Assembly (NCBI RefSeq): GCF_017569925.1
Contig: NZ_CP050854.1
Coordinates: 1,054,001 to 1,118,000 of the forward strand
Length of the DNA: 64,000 nt
Direction of reading: 5' to 3'
From: Brenneria izadpanahii
GTDB taxonomy: Bacteria; Pseudomonadota; Gammaproteobacteria; Enterobacterales; Enterobacteriaceae
This document shows, piece after piece, positions 52,178 through 61,189 of this stretch (positions within the stretch are counted from its first letter, which is position 1; each line of letters starts with the position of its first letter). A model generated the notes under the pieces. That model was not told the DNA's origin and searched no databases. It saw only the letters and a list, made by a program, of their open reading frames with translations. A program made the position numbers and the translations under genes.

Positions 52178-53413
52178 ATGAGCCAGCTCAAGGCCTTCAA
52201 TGCGCCATTTTTATTAGCCGCCATAGGTATATATCTGAGCTATTTTCTTCATGGCATCAGTGTTATTACCCTGGCGCAGAATATGACCCCTTTGGCGGAA
52301 AAATTTAACACCGATAACGCCGGTATTGCCTACGTGATTTCAGGGATCGGTCTGGGCAGACTGATCTGTATCCTGTTCTTCGGCATCATCTCCGACAAGT
52401 TCGGCAGACGCTCGGTTATTTTTCTGGGCATCGCGTTGTATCTTCTGTTCTTTTTCGGCATTCTCGCCAGCCCTAATCTCATCGTTGCGTTTATTCTGGC
52501 TTTCTGCGTCGGCGCGGCGAATGCGGCATTAGACACGGGGGGATATCCGGCGTTGATGGAGTGTTATCCCAAGACATCGGGATCCGCCGTTATTCTGCTT
52601 AAGGCGATGGTTTCTTTCGGACAGATGTTTTACCCGATGTTGGTCAGCTACCTGCTGGTGAGCCATCTCTGGTATGGCTACGCCATGATCATCCCTGGCG
52701 TGCTGTTTATTCTGGTCACGCTGCTGGTGATCAGAAGTAAATTCCCCAGCCAGACCGTCGATGCCAATATTGCCAAAGAATTGCCCCAGATGAACAGTAA
52801 ACCGCTGGCATGGCTGGAAGGCGCGGCCTCTGTCGTCTTTGGCGTCGCCGCATTTTCCACATTTTACGTCATCGTCGTCTGGATGCCTAAATACGCGATG
52901 GCCTTTGCCGGCATGGCGGAAGCCGAGGCATTAAAAACCATCTCCTACTATAGTCTGGGATCGCTGGTGTGCGTATTTATCTTCGCCTTTCTGCTTAAAA
53001 GCATGGTTCGGCCGGTGTGGGCCAACGTATTTAATACCGGATTATCGGTGATTACCGCGGCCATCATCTATCTTTATCCGTCCCCGCTTGTCTGTAATGT
53101 CGGGGCGTTTGTTATTGGTTTCTCTGCCGCGGGCGGAATATTACAGCTCGGCGTTTCTGTTATGTCCGAGTTCTTCCCAAGAAGCAAAGCCAAAGTTACC
53201 AGCGTTTATATGATGATGGGCGGATTGGCGAACTTTGTTATTCCTCTGATCACCGGTTATCTATCAAATATCGGACTGCAATACATTATATTGCTGGATG
53301 TCTTGTTTGCTCTTGTCGCTTTTATTACCGCGATAATCGTCTTTGTTCGTTACTATAAAGTTTTCAAGATCCCAGAAAAAGATATGCGCTTTGGCGAACA
53401 CTTTTTTCAATAA
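52178..53413 (+). CDS. ydiN: MFS transporter YdiN
   Basis: Intact 12-helix major facilitator, 411 residues. Helix 1 is LLAAIGIYLSYFLHGISVITLAQ, motif A is FGIISDKFGRRSVIFLGIALY, and helix 4 is FCVGAANAALDTGGYPALMECYP. It is clearly a paralogue of YdiM in the same cluster. GGAGAAAAGC before the ATG provides the ribosome binding site. Located 164 nt upstream of ydiB, it is likely to import the substrate of YdiB and AroD (quinate or shikimate); this is context inference. Confidence 0.9.
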   Translation: MSQLKAFNAPFLLAAIGIYLSYFLHGISVITLAQNMTPLAEKFNTDNAGIAYVISGIGLGRLICILFFGIISDKFGRRSVIFLGIALYLLFFFGILASPNLIVAFILAFCVGAANAALDTGGYPALMECYPKTSGSAVILLKAMVSFGQMFYPMLVSYLLVSHLWYGYAMIIPGVLFILVTLLVIRSKFPSQTVDANIAKELPQMNSKPLAWLEGAASVVFGVAAFSTFYVIVVWMPKYAMAFAGMAEAEALKTISYYSLGSLVCVFIFAFLLKSMVRPVWANVFNTGLSVITAAIIYLYPSPLVCNVGAFVIGFSAAGGILQLGVSVMSEFFPRSKAKVTSVYMMMGGLANFVIPLITGYLSNIGLQYIILLDVLFALVAFITAIIVFVRYYKVFKIPEKDMRFGEHFFQ

Positions 53414-53579
53414 AACGGCCGGCGAATAACAAGCGGGTAAATCAAATCTAACGATATAAACATGGTTTTTAATTCAATATTGAAATGACGAATTTTGTCT
53501 ATTTGCTTGGCGATATCAGCAATGGTTATCGCCGAGTTAAATGACTCAAGCATGATAATAATACCGTAAGGAGTTTATG

Positions 53580-54446
53580 ATGGATGTTACTGCAAAATAC
53601 GAACTGATTGGATTAATGGCTTATCCCATCAGACACAGTTTGTCTCCTGAAATGCAGAATAAAGCGCTGGAAGAAGTAGGTTTGCCTTATACCTATATGG
53701 CCTTTGAAGTCGATAACACGACTTTCGGTCAGGCAATTGAAGGGCTTAAAGCGTTAAAAATGCGCGGCACCGGCGTTTCCATGCCCAATAAAAAGCTGGC
53801 TTGCAAATATGTGGATGAATTAACTCCGGCAGCTAAACTGGTTGGCGCGATTAATACCATCGTAAACGACAACGGTTATCTCAAAGGATATAACACCGAC
53901 GGAACGGGGCATATTCGCGCAATTAAAGAATCCGGCTTTGATATCAGGGGCAAAAAAATGGTGCTTGTCGGCGCCGGCGGGGCTTCTACGGCGATTGGCG
54001 CCCAGGCGGCAATCGAAGGCATTAAGGAAATTATGCTGTTTAACCGTAAGGATGAGTTTTACCAAGACGCGCTCGACTTCGCAAAACGGGTTAATGACAA
54101 CACGGATTGCACTATTACGGTCACCGATCTGGCCGACCAGAAAGCATTCGCCAAGGCGATTGCCGGCGCCGATATCCTGACCAACGGCACGAAAGTGGGG
54201 ATGAAACCGCTGGATAATGAGTGCGTCGTCAGCAACAAATCGATGCTGCGTCCGGATTTGCTGGTGTCCGAATGTGTCTACAACCCTCATATCACCAAGC
54301 TGCTGCAAATGGCAATGGACGCCGGCTGTAAAACCATCGACGGCTATGGAATGTTGCTATGGCAGGGGGCGGAGCAGTTCAAACTGTGGACCGGGAAAGA
54401 GTTTCCCCTGGAATATATTAAAAAGGTCATGGGATTCAACGCATAG
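53580..54446 (+). CDS. ydiB: Quinate/shikimate dehydrogenase YdiB
   Basis: Reversibly oxidises quinate or shikimate with NAD or NADP. The protein is nearly colinear with E. coli YdiB (288 residues) when started at the second of two adjacent ATGs (53580). Catalytic Lys71 lies in [11 protein letters not shown] and Asp107 in [25 protein letters not shown] is the nucleotide-binding loop. AAGGAG precedes the start. It is 11 nt upstream of aroD and probably cotranscribed with it. Confidence 0.95.
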   Translation: MDVTAKYELIGLMAYPIRHSLSPEMQNKALEEVGLPYTYMAFEVDNTTFGQAIEGLKALKMRGTGVSMPNKKLACKYVDELTPAAKLVGAINTIVNDNGYLKGYNTDGTGHIRAIKESGFDIRGKKMVLVGAGGASTAIGAQAAIEGIKEIMLFNRKDEFYQDALDFAKRVNDNTDCTITVTDLADQKAFAKAIAGADILTNGTKVGMKPLDNECVVSNKSMLRPDLLVSECVYNPHITKLLQMAMDAGCKTIDGYGMLLWQGAEQFKLWTGKEFPLEYIKKVMGFNA

Positions 54447-54457
54447 AAGGGCGAAGA

Positions 54458-55216
54458 ATGAAAACCGTAACAGTGAAAGATGTGGTGATAGGCGAAGGCG
54501 CTCCCAAAATCATCGTGTCATTGATGGGAAAAGATCTCCCGTCGATGGAGTCAGAAGCGCAATATTACAAAGATTTTGACTTTGATATCCTGGAGTTGCG
54601 TATCGATCATTTTGATGACGCGGAACATACCGATAGCGTTATCGAAGCGGTGCGCCGCATCAGGAGCATCATTCACGATAAACCGATCCTTTTCACCTTC
54701 CGCTCCGCCAAAGAAGGGGGAGAGAAGGACATATCGCCCGATGAGTATATTTCCCTGAATAAAAAGATCGTTGATAGCGGTCTGGTAGATCTCATCGACC
54801 TGGAGCTTTTTACCGGCGATCGGCTGGTAAGCGAGGCGATAGAACATGCCCATGCCCGCGGTGTGAAAGTCATCATGTCCAATCATGACTTTCATAAAAC
54901 GCCGCCTAAGGACGAAATTGTCAAACGTCTGTGCAAAATGCAATCGCTGGGCGCCGATATACCTAAAATTGCGCTGATGCCGCAAAACAGAAACGATGTA
55001 GTGACACTGCTGGCGGCCACGCTGGAAATGTATGAAAAACATGCGAACCGCCCCATTATTACTATGTCCATGGCGAAACCCGGCGTTATTTCGCGTTTAT
55101 CGGGGGAAACGTTTGGTTCGGCGGCCACATTCGGCGCGTTGAAAAAATCGTCTGCGCCGGGGCAGATAAATGTTAAAGATTTAAGGTCGATTTTAAATAT
55201 ATTACATCAATCATAA
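54458..55216 (+). CDS. aroD: Type I 3-dehydroquinate dehydratase
   Basis: Dehydrates 3-dehydroquinate to 3-dehydroshikimate through a Schiff base. The 252 residues contain the catalytic histidine in [10 protein letters not shown] (His143 in E. coli) and the lysine in IPKIALMP (Lys170), and the conserved [12 protein letters not shown] and [17 protein letters not shown]. It follows ydiB by 11 nt. In E. coli this is the biosynthetic enzyme; if this genome also has a type II enzyme (aroQ), which cannot be seen here, this copy could be mainly catabolic. Confidence 0.96.
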   Translation: MKTVTVKDVVIGEGAPKIIVSLMGKDLPSMESEAQYYKDFDFDILELRIDHFDDAEHTDSVIEAVRRIRSIIHDKPILFTFRSAKEGGEKDISPDEYISLNKKIVDSGLVDLIDLELFTGDRLVSEAIEHAHARGVKVIMSNHDFHKTPPKDEIVKRLCKMQSLGADIPKIALMPQNRNDVVTLLAATLEMYEKHANRPIITMSMAKPGVISRLSGETFGSAATFGALKKSSAPGQINVKDLRSILNILHQS

Positions 55217-55481
55217 AACGGCATTTATTGAAAAATCAAATAGAGAGTTATTAGCGTTCCTGAATAACTGACTATACCCGTTATCATTTAAATGGCTGAC
55301 GTGTTGTTTTCCTGCATTGGAAGAATTATTGGGTATATAAGAAAACCATGCGTATGGGTGATGGGGACTTTTATATCATTTTTCGTGGTGTCGGAATTAT
55401 CAGAACCACCTTAACTGTGATGCGTTGTTTCACATTTTGAGTGGAGAAGAAAAACGAATTCGGTCATGACTAGGAGTATCT
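55217..55481 (+). other. Intergenic region between aroD and ydiF
   Basis: This 265-nt AT-rich gap contains the inverted repeat TGTGATGCGTTGTTTCACA (55417-55435), with arms TGTGA and TCACA nine bases apart. That is too wide for a standard CRP site, but it is a possible operator for the ydiF-ydiO unit. No gene is seen. Confidence 0.4.
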
Positions 55482-57074
55482 ATGAAACTGGATAAACCAA
55501 AAAGAATTAATGGTAGAGTCCCCGTATTATCCGCTGAAGAGGCGGTAAAGTTTATTCCGGATGAAGCGACGCTTTGCGTGTTGGGGGCCGGCGGCGGCAT
55601 TCTGGAGGCGACGACATTAATTACCGCATTATCTGAACGGTATAAAAATACACAAACGCCGCGCAATCTTTCTTTAATCAGCCCGACGGGGTTGGGCGAT
55701 CGGGCGGAAAGAGGAATTAGTCCGCTGGCGCAGGAAGGTCTGGTTAAATGGGCGCTTTGCGGCCACTGGGGACAGTCTCCGCGTATTTCCGATTTGGCCG
55801 AGCAAAACAAAATCATCGCTTACAACTATCCGCAAGGCGTGTTGACGCAGGCCATCAGGGCTTCAGCCGCCCACCAGCCGGGTATATTGAGCAATATCGG
55901 TATCGGCACTTTTGTCGATCCAAGACAGCAGGGCGGTAAGCTCAATGAAGTGACCAAAGAAGAGTTGGTCAAACTGGTGGAGATCGATAATCAGGAATAC
56001 CTCTTTTTTAAAGCCATAGCGCCGAATATCGCCTTTATCCGCGCCACGACCTGCGATAGCGAAGGTTATGCCTCTTTTGAAGATGAAGTGATGTATCTGG
56101 ACGCGCTGGTTATCGCGCAGGCCGTGCATAACAACGGCGGCATTGTGATGATGCAGGTGCAGAAGATGGTTAAAAAAGCGACCCTTCATCCCAAGTCCGT
56201 CAGAATACCCGGCTATCTGGTGGATATTGTCGTCGTCGATCCGGCCCAAACGCAGCTTTATGGCGGCGCGCCGGTTAACCGCTTCATTTCCGGCGATTTT
56301 GTGCTTGATGACAGCGCTAGGCTGGAGATCCCGCTGAATCAGCGCAAACTGGTGGCGCGGCGCGCGCTGTTTGAAATGCGTAAAGGCGCGGTAGGGAACG
56401 TCGGGGTCGGGATCGCCGACGGTATCGGTCTGGTCGCCAGGGAAGAAGGCTGCGCCGACGACTTCGTCTTGACGGTTGAAACCGGCCCGATAGGCGGCAT
56501 CACCACGCAAGGCGTCGCCTTCGGCGCCAATGTTAATACGCGCGCTATTCTGGATATGACCTCCCAATTCGATTTTTATCACGGCGGCGGATTGGACGTC
56601 TGTTATTTGAGTTTTGCTGAAATAGACCAGCACGGTAATGTCGGCGTCCATAAATTTAACGGAAAAATTATGGGCACCGGGGGATTTATCGATATCAGCG
56701 CGACGTCGAAAAAAATTATATTTTGCGGAACATTAACCGCCGGAAGTTTAAAAACCGAAGTCGGATCAGGAAAACTGAAAATTATTCAGGAAGGCAGGGT
56801 CAAGAAATTTATAAAAGAGATACCGGAAATTACATTCAGCGGAAAAATCGCGCTGGAACGCGGGCTGGATGTTCGTTATATCACCGAACGCGCGGTATTC
56901 ACCTTGAAACAAGACGGCCTGCATTTAGTTGAAATCGCGCCCGGTGTGGATTTGGAAAAAGATATCTTATCTCAAATGGACTTCAAACCCATTATATCCA
57001 GTGACTTGAAATTGATGGATGAAAGAATGTTTTATGACAAAGTCATGGGGTTTATTTTACCTGAAGGCGAATAA
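55482..57074 (+). CDS. ydiF: Acetate/short-chain acyl CoA-transferase YdiF
   Basis: Family I CoA-transferase, 530 residues (E. coli YdiF: 531), with alpha and beta halves fused. The oxyanion glycine loop is CVLGAGGGILEATT, and the catalytic glutamate that forms the CoA thioester lies in FVLTVETGPIGGIT, followed by GANVNTRAILDM. It would activate an organic acid at the expense of acetyl-CoA. ydiO follows after 21 nt, pairing a CoA-activating enzyme with an acyl-CoA dehydrogenase. Confidence 0.95.
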   Translation: MKLDKPKRINGRVPVLSAEEAVKFIPDEATLCVLGAGGGILEATTLITALSERYKNTQTPRNLSLISPTGLGDRAERGISPLAQEGLVKWALCGHWGQSPRISDLAEQNKIIAYNYPQGVLTQAIRASAAHQPGILSNIGIGTFVDPRQQGGKLNEVTKEELVKLVEIDNQEYLFFKAIAPNIAFIRATTCDSEGYASFEDEVMYLDALVIAQAVHNNGGIVMMQVQKMVKKATLHPKSVRIPGYLVDIVVVDPAQTQLYGGAPVNRFISGDFVLDDSARLEIPLNQRKLVARRALFEMRKGAVGNVGVGIADGIGLVAREEGCADDFVLTVETGPIGGITTQGVAFGANVNTRAILDMTSQFDFYHGGGLDVCYLSFAEIDQHGNVGVHKFNGKIMGTGGFIDISATSKKIIFCGTLTAGSLKTEVGSGKLKIIQEGRVKKFIKEIPEITFSGKIALERGLDVRYITERAVFTLKQDGLHLVEIAPGVDLEKDILSQMDFKPIISSDLKLMDERMFYDKVMGFILPEGE

Positions 57075-57095
57075 TAATAAGTAGGAGTACAGATT

Positions 57096-58244
57096 ATGGA
57101 CTTTGCTTTAACCGAAGAGCAAGAACTGCTGCTTGCAAGTATCCGGGAACTTATTACCAATAATTTCCCCGAAGAGTATTTCAGAACATGCGATCAAACG
57201 GGCACCTACCCTAAAGAATTTATGCAGGCGCTATCTGATAATGGTATTTCCTTATTGGGCGTGCCGGAGGAGTATAACGGCATACCGGCCGATTATGTGA
57301 CGCAAATGCTGGCGCTGATGGAAGTCTCGAAATGCGGCGCTCCCGCATTCCTGATCACCAACGGACAGTGTATTCACAGTATGCTGAGATTCGGTTCGCC
57401 GGAGCAGCTGCGGAAAACGGCGGAAAGCACATTAGCCACCGGCGATCCCGCCTATGCGCTGGCTCTTACCGAACCCGGCGCAGGTTCGGACAACAATAGC
57501 GCGACAACCACATACACGCGCAGGAATGGCAAAGTGTATTTGAACGGCCAGAAGACGTTTATTACAGGGGCGAAAGAATATCCCTATATGCTGGTGCTGG
57601 CCCGGGATCCTGAACCCAAGGATCCGAAGAAAGCCTTTACCCTCTGGTGGGTTGAATCAGATCGTCCGGGCATCAAAATCAACCCGCTGCATAAAATTGG
57701 CTGGCATATGCTAAGCACATGCGAAGTCTATCTGGATAATGTCGAGGTGGATGAAAGCGATAGGGTGGGTGAAGAAGGCATGGGCTTCCTGAATGTGATG
57801 TATAACTTTGAAATGGAACGTCTCATCAATGCCGCCCGCAGTACCGGCTTCGCGGAGTGCGCCTTTGAAGACGCCGCCAGATACGCCAATCAGCGCATTC
57901 AGTTTGGCAAGCCAATCGGCCATAACCAGATGATTCAGGAAAAGCTGGCTTTAATGGCGATCAAGACCGAAAACATGCGCAACATGGTGTTGAAGGTGGC
58001 CTGGCAGGCGGATATGCATCAGTCATTAAGAACCAGCGCGGCGTTGTGTAAGCTGTATTGCGCCCGTACCGCGCTTGAAGTTATTGATGACGCGATACAA
58101 ATCATGGGCGGATTGGGTTATACCGATGATGCGCGCGTTTCCCGATTCTGGCGCGACGTTCGTTGTGAAAGGATTGGCGGCGGAACGGATGAAATTATGA
58201 TCTATATCGCCGGCCGCCAGATTCTGAAGGATTATCAGAATTAA
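57096..58244 (+). CDS. ydiO: Acyl-CoA dehydrogenase YdiO
   Basis: FAD-dependent acyl-CoA dehydrogenase, 382 residues, related to the crotonobetainyl-CoA reductase CaiA. ALALTEPGAGSDNNSATTTYTR is the FAD/substrate loop, and GGLGYTDDARVSRFWRDVRCERIGGGTDEIM is the conserved C-terminal signature. Electrons would be exchanged with the YdiQ/YdiR flavoprotein encoded downstream. The tandem repeat array starts about 85 nt after its stop. Confidence 0.93.
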   Translation: MDFALTEEQELLLASIRELITNNFPEEYFRTCDQTGTYPKEFMQALSDNGISLLGVPEEYNGIPADYVTQMLALMEVSKCGAPAFLITNGQCIHSMLRFGSPEQLRKTAESTLATGDPAYALALTEPGAGSDNNSATTTYTRRNGKVYLNGQKTFITGAKEYPYMLVLARDPEPKDPKKAFTLWWVESDRPGIKINPLHKIGWHMLSTCEVYLDNVEVDESDRVGEEGMGFLNVMYNFEMERLINAARSTGFAECAFEDAARYANQRIQFGKPIGHNQMIQEKLALMAIKTENMRNMVLKVAWQADMHQSLRTSAALCKLYCARTALEVIDDAIQIMGGLGYTDDARVSRFWRDVRCERIGGGTDEIMIYIAGRQILKDYQN

Positions 58245-58684
58245 TTTAATGCATTATAAAAAATCAGTTCACGCTTGGCGGCGTGAACTGATTGCGTTTG
58301 ATGACAAACTTTCCGGTTCTAACCCCACCCCGTCCCTCCCCTTCGCAGGGGAGGGGGTTTTAATCAGTTTGCTCCTTCCCTTCGCAGGGGAGGCGGATTT
58401 TAATCAGTCAGCACCTTCTCTTCGCAGGGAGGGGGTTTTAATCAGTTAGCTCCTTCCCTTCGCCGGGGTGGGGTTTTAATCAGTTAGCTCCTTCCCTTCG
58501 CCGGGGTGGGGGTTTTAATCAGTTAGCTCCTTCCCTTCGCAGGGGTGGGGGTTTTAATCAGTTAGCTCCTTCCCTTCGCAGGGGAGGCGGGCTCCTCCCC
58601 CTGACAAGGGGGAGGATGGGTGGGGGTAATTAACGGCGCTATTTGAACTTTATCAACAGGAGAAAAGGGATTGCATGATGATAT
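58245..58684. other. Repeat-filled gap between convergent ydiO and ydiP
   Basis: This 440-nt gap lies between ydiO and ydiP, whose 3' ends face each other. Most of it is the tandem array listed separately. An inverted repeat, CAGTTCACGC (58264-58273) and GCGTGAACTG (58281-58290) around TTGGCG, just after ydiO is a good candidate terminator stem, although its tail (ATTGCGTTTG) is only weakly T-rich. Confidence 0.65.
58331..58626. repeat. 39-nt minisatellite, about seven units, plus palindrome (locus 4)
   Basis: Units of 38-40 nt start near 58331, 58371, 58411, 58449, 58487, 58526 and 58565. Each has CTCCTTCCCTTCGCNGGGG, then TGGGGG or AGGCGG, then TTTTAATCAGTTAG. The two halves (CCTTCCCTTCGC and GGGGNGG) can pair, so each unit is a small hairpin. 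The last unit ends in TCCTCCCCCTGACAAGG with a complementary GGGGGAGGA. It is not a CRISPR array: the unit is the repeat itself and there are no unique spacers. Confidence 0.85.
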
Positions 58685-59596
58685 TCAGATTAACATTCCC
58701 TGATTTTCATCGCACCCTGTAATATATTCCTGATTGTTGAGATCGTTTTTAAACTGTTTCCTGTATTCGGAGGGAGAACACCCGACGTGCCGAATAAACA
58801 ATTTTGTGAAGTGGTCGACATTATCGTACCCGACTCTGAAAGAAATTTCGTTCAGGCATAACTCCGTATTGGTCAATGAAAATTTGGCTTCCGTGATGCG
58901 GCGGCGAATAACATAGTTGATGGGGGAAATGTTATATTCTTTAGTAAATTCATGGCAAATATAGCTTACGCTGGCCCGGAATTTTTTTGCAAGCTGATCC
59001 AGGGTGATTTTTTCTCTGTAGTTATTATTTAAATAAACCAAAATATCTTTTACCAGAACGTCTTTAATTATATGCCCGGAATCAGTTCGGTAGGCGCTTT
59101 TGAAATTGTCGTAAAAGATGACCGTCAGCGCATAGCCAAAAGCATCATAAACGGATGACGCGGTACTGTCTTTTTGTTTGGGCAATATCATGCTGATTTC
59201 TTGAAAAATGCTCTTTATAACATCTTTGTTTTTGACGCTGGAAACAACGGGACATGAGTTCGGCTGCATGATCCGGCCTTCATCGAGCCCCTTGATCTTG
59301 AAGCCGTAAACCGCGCAGGTATAGGTCGTTGCGGGCGATGCGCTATCAGACGCCACGGCGTGCAGGCTGCCGCGCTCGATGATCACGATATCGCCGGCCT
59401 GGGCTACATAGTCCGACGAGTCTATGGTGAGTCTGGCGACGCCGTTTTTCACATAGATCAGTTCGGTTTCCGCTTCATGCATGTGATGACCAGACTCCCA
59501 GTTGGGGTCATCGCTAATTACGTATCTGGATAACTTGGGCATCAATCCGTTTTCAAAAATGGTATCCGCTTTATTGTCAAACCAATACTGATACAT
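58685..59596 (-). CDS. ydiP: AraC-family transcriptional regulator YdiP
   Basis: A 303-residue regulator, the same length as E. coli YdiP when started at the ATG at 59596 (MYQYWFDNKAD), which has GGAGG five bases upstream; the longer frame from 59632 is not needed. An N-terminal cupin-type sensing domain (ESGHHMHEAETELIYVKNGVARL) precedes two C-terminal helix-turn-helix motifs (LDQLAKKFRASVSYICHEFTKEYNIS and LNEISFRVGYDNVDHFTKLF). It diverges from ydiQRST and likely controls it. Confidence 0.92.
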   Translation of the reverse strand: MYQYWFDNKADTIFENGLMPKLSRYVISDDPNWESGHHMHEAETELIYVKNGVARLTIDSSDYVAQAGDIVIIERGSLHAVASDSASPATTYTCAVYGFKIKGLDEGRIMQPNSCPVVSSVKNKDVIKSIFQEISMILPKQKDSTASSVYDAFGYALTVIFYDNFKSAYRTDSGHIIKDVLVKDILVYLNNNYREKITLDQLAKKFRASVSYICHEFTKEYNISPINYVIRRRITEAKFSLTNTELCLNEISFRVGYDNVDHFTKLFIRHVGCSPSEYRKQFKNDLNNQEYITGCDENQGMLI

Positions 59597-60258
59597 GACT
59601 ACCTCCGCTTTTAATCGTAAGGTGTAAGCCAATTATTAGATGATGCGATAATATAGCAACCGATGACAGTTATAACATGGATCCAGCGCGCGAAAACAAG
59701 ATTGTTTGTATGCCATGCAAGATAGTACGTCAGCGAAAAAGTACAATAAAACACCCGGCCGCTACAGCAAATTATCTATTTATCTTCTCTCCGTTACGAA
59801 CCGATCAAGACCATAATATACAAATTTTATACGTCGGATTTACAATGCTAACGTGATTTTATTTTTTTCATCAATATCATGAGAATCCTCGCTAAAAAAC
59901 GATCATATTTATGATGTGCGTCACATCCTTTTTTTCTCATTTATATCGGCATGTTAATTTCATGTTTAACGTTGTTCTATCCTTGCGTATTACTTTGTCT
60001 GAACAAATAAAAAATAAATAATTAACACGCCATTATAGGCCGCCTGTTTTTTTGCAAGATAGTTGGTAACTAAAACATATTATCATGTCGTTTTTTATCC
60101 CAAACCGTATCAATATATCACCATAAATTTTATATATCCCTTTGAGATAAATAGATTTTGTCCCCAATGTTCCCTCATTGGGAAAACAAGGCATTCGTCC
60201 ATTTATTGAGTGGATATACCCCAAATCAGGGGATATCGATGTTTAACCGGAGAAAAAC
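59597..60258. other. AT-rich control region between ydiP and ydiQRST
   Basis: About 660 nt of AT-rich sequence with a CRP-like site (59910-59925, listed separately), ending at the degenerate transporter start. It should hold the divergent promoters of ydiP and ydiQRST. No RNA gene was seen. Confidence 0.5.
59910..59925 (+). promoter_or_regulatory. CRP-like binding site
   Basis: TATGA-TGTGCG-TCACA matches TGTGA-N6-TCACA at nine of ten positions. It lies between divergent ydiP and ydiQ, about 490 nt before ydiQ and 315 nt before ydiP. It was found by eye; catabolite control is inferred. Confidence 0.45.
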
Positions 60259-60402
60259 ATGCAAAAAATATCTCCCTCTTCATTTATTGCCAGCAATCGG
60301 CATCTATCTGAATCGTTTTATTCACCCGCAGGGGCATCGCCATTCAGCTTCAGACGCCTTTGCCGCTGATCCGAATATCTGTTATTGCCGATAGGAGATA
60401 CC
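60259..60402 (+). pseudogene. Degenerate 5' end of a YdiM/YdiN-like MFS gene
   Basis: The sequence CGGAGAAAAACATG at 60248-60261 copies the ydiN start context (CGGAGAAAAGCATG). It is followed by a frame beginning MQKISPSSFIA. A shifted frame then reads LLPAIGIYLNRFIH, against LLAAIGIYLSYFLHG in YdiN, and a third gives RGIAIQLQTPLPL, against HGISVITLAQNMTPL. Thus about 130 nt resemble the first helix of the transporter but with frameshifts, and the similarity ends at ydiQ. It looks like the remnant of a third transporter copy left by a deletion. Confidence 0.55.
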
Positions 60403-61167
60403 ATGAAAATCATAACCTGCTTTAAGCTGGTGCCCGAAGAGCAAGACATTGTGGTCACCGCGGAACAGACGCTCAACTTTGATCGCGCCGACGCCAAAAT
60501 CAGCCAGTTCGACCTGAATGCCATTGAAGCCGCCGTTCAACTGGCCGGCGATGATGGTCAGGTAACGGCGCTCAGCGCGGGCGGTAAGTTTTTGCAAAAT
60601 ACCAAGGTGCGTAAAGACGTGCTGTCGCGCGGTCCGCAAGCGCTCTATTTGGTTCAGGATCCGCATCTGGAACAGGCGTTGCCGAAAGATACCGCGCAGG
60701 CTCTGGCCGCCGCCGCCGGTAAAATCGGATTCGATCTGCTGCTGTTCGGCGAAGGGTCCGGCGATCTGTACGCGCAACAGGTCGGGCTGCTGGTCGGCGA
60801 GATGCTGCAGCTTCCCACGGTCAACGCCGTCAGCCATATCCAGATTACCGATAACCGCGTTCTGGTCGAACGCACTCTGGAAGAGGAAGTGGAAGTGCTG
60901 GAGTTACCGCTTCCGGCCGTGCTTTGCGTCACTTCAGATATCAATGTTCCTAAAATTCCGACCATGAAGGCCATTCTCGGCGCAGGGAAAAAACCGGTAA
61001 CGCAATGGCAGGCCGGCGATATAGGTTGGACCCCCGCTCAGCCCTATTCCGAACTTATCAATGTCCGTGTGCCGCCGCAGGCGGAACGCAAACACATCAT
61101 TATTGAAAGCGATACGCCAGAAGCGATTGGTGAATTGGCGGAACATCTGAAAAAAGTGCTGAACTAA
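60403..61167 (+). CDS. ydiQ: Electron-transfer flavoprotein beta subunit-like protein YdiQ (FixA type)
   Basis: FixA-like subunit that with YdiR should form an electron-transfer flavoprotein. It runs for 254 residues from ATG 60403, which has TAGGAG upstream and matches the E. coli start [18 protein letters not shown]. Visible family features are [15 protein letters not shown] and [25 protein letters not shown]. It is 22 nt upstream of ydiR. The longer frame from 60385 would begin inside the degenerate transporter remnant and lacks a ribosome binding site. Confidence 0.94.
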   Translation: MKIITCFKLVPEEQDIVVTAEQTLNFDRADAKISQFDLNAIEAAVQLAGDDGQVTALSAGGKFLQNTKVRKDVLSRGPQALYLVQDPHLEQALPKDTAQALAAAAGKIGFDLLLFGEGSGDLYAQQVGLLVGEMLQLPTVNAVSHIQITDNRVLVERTLEEEVEVLELPLPAVLCVTSDINVPKIPTMKAILGAGKKPVTQWQAGDIGWTPAQPYSELINVRVPPQAERKHIIIESDTPEAIGELAEHLKKVLN

Positions 61168-61189
61168 TCCGAGACGGAGAGAAATCACC

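Noticed and set aside
55417..55435. CRP site upstream of ydiF
   Set aside because: Arms TGTGA and TCACA are nine bases apart instead of six, so it was noted only as a generic inverted repeat.
58331..58626. Possible CRISPR array because of regularly spaced repeats
   Set aside because: The units are contiguous degenerate copies without unique spacers, and no cas genes are present in the window.
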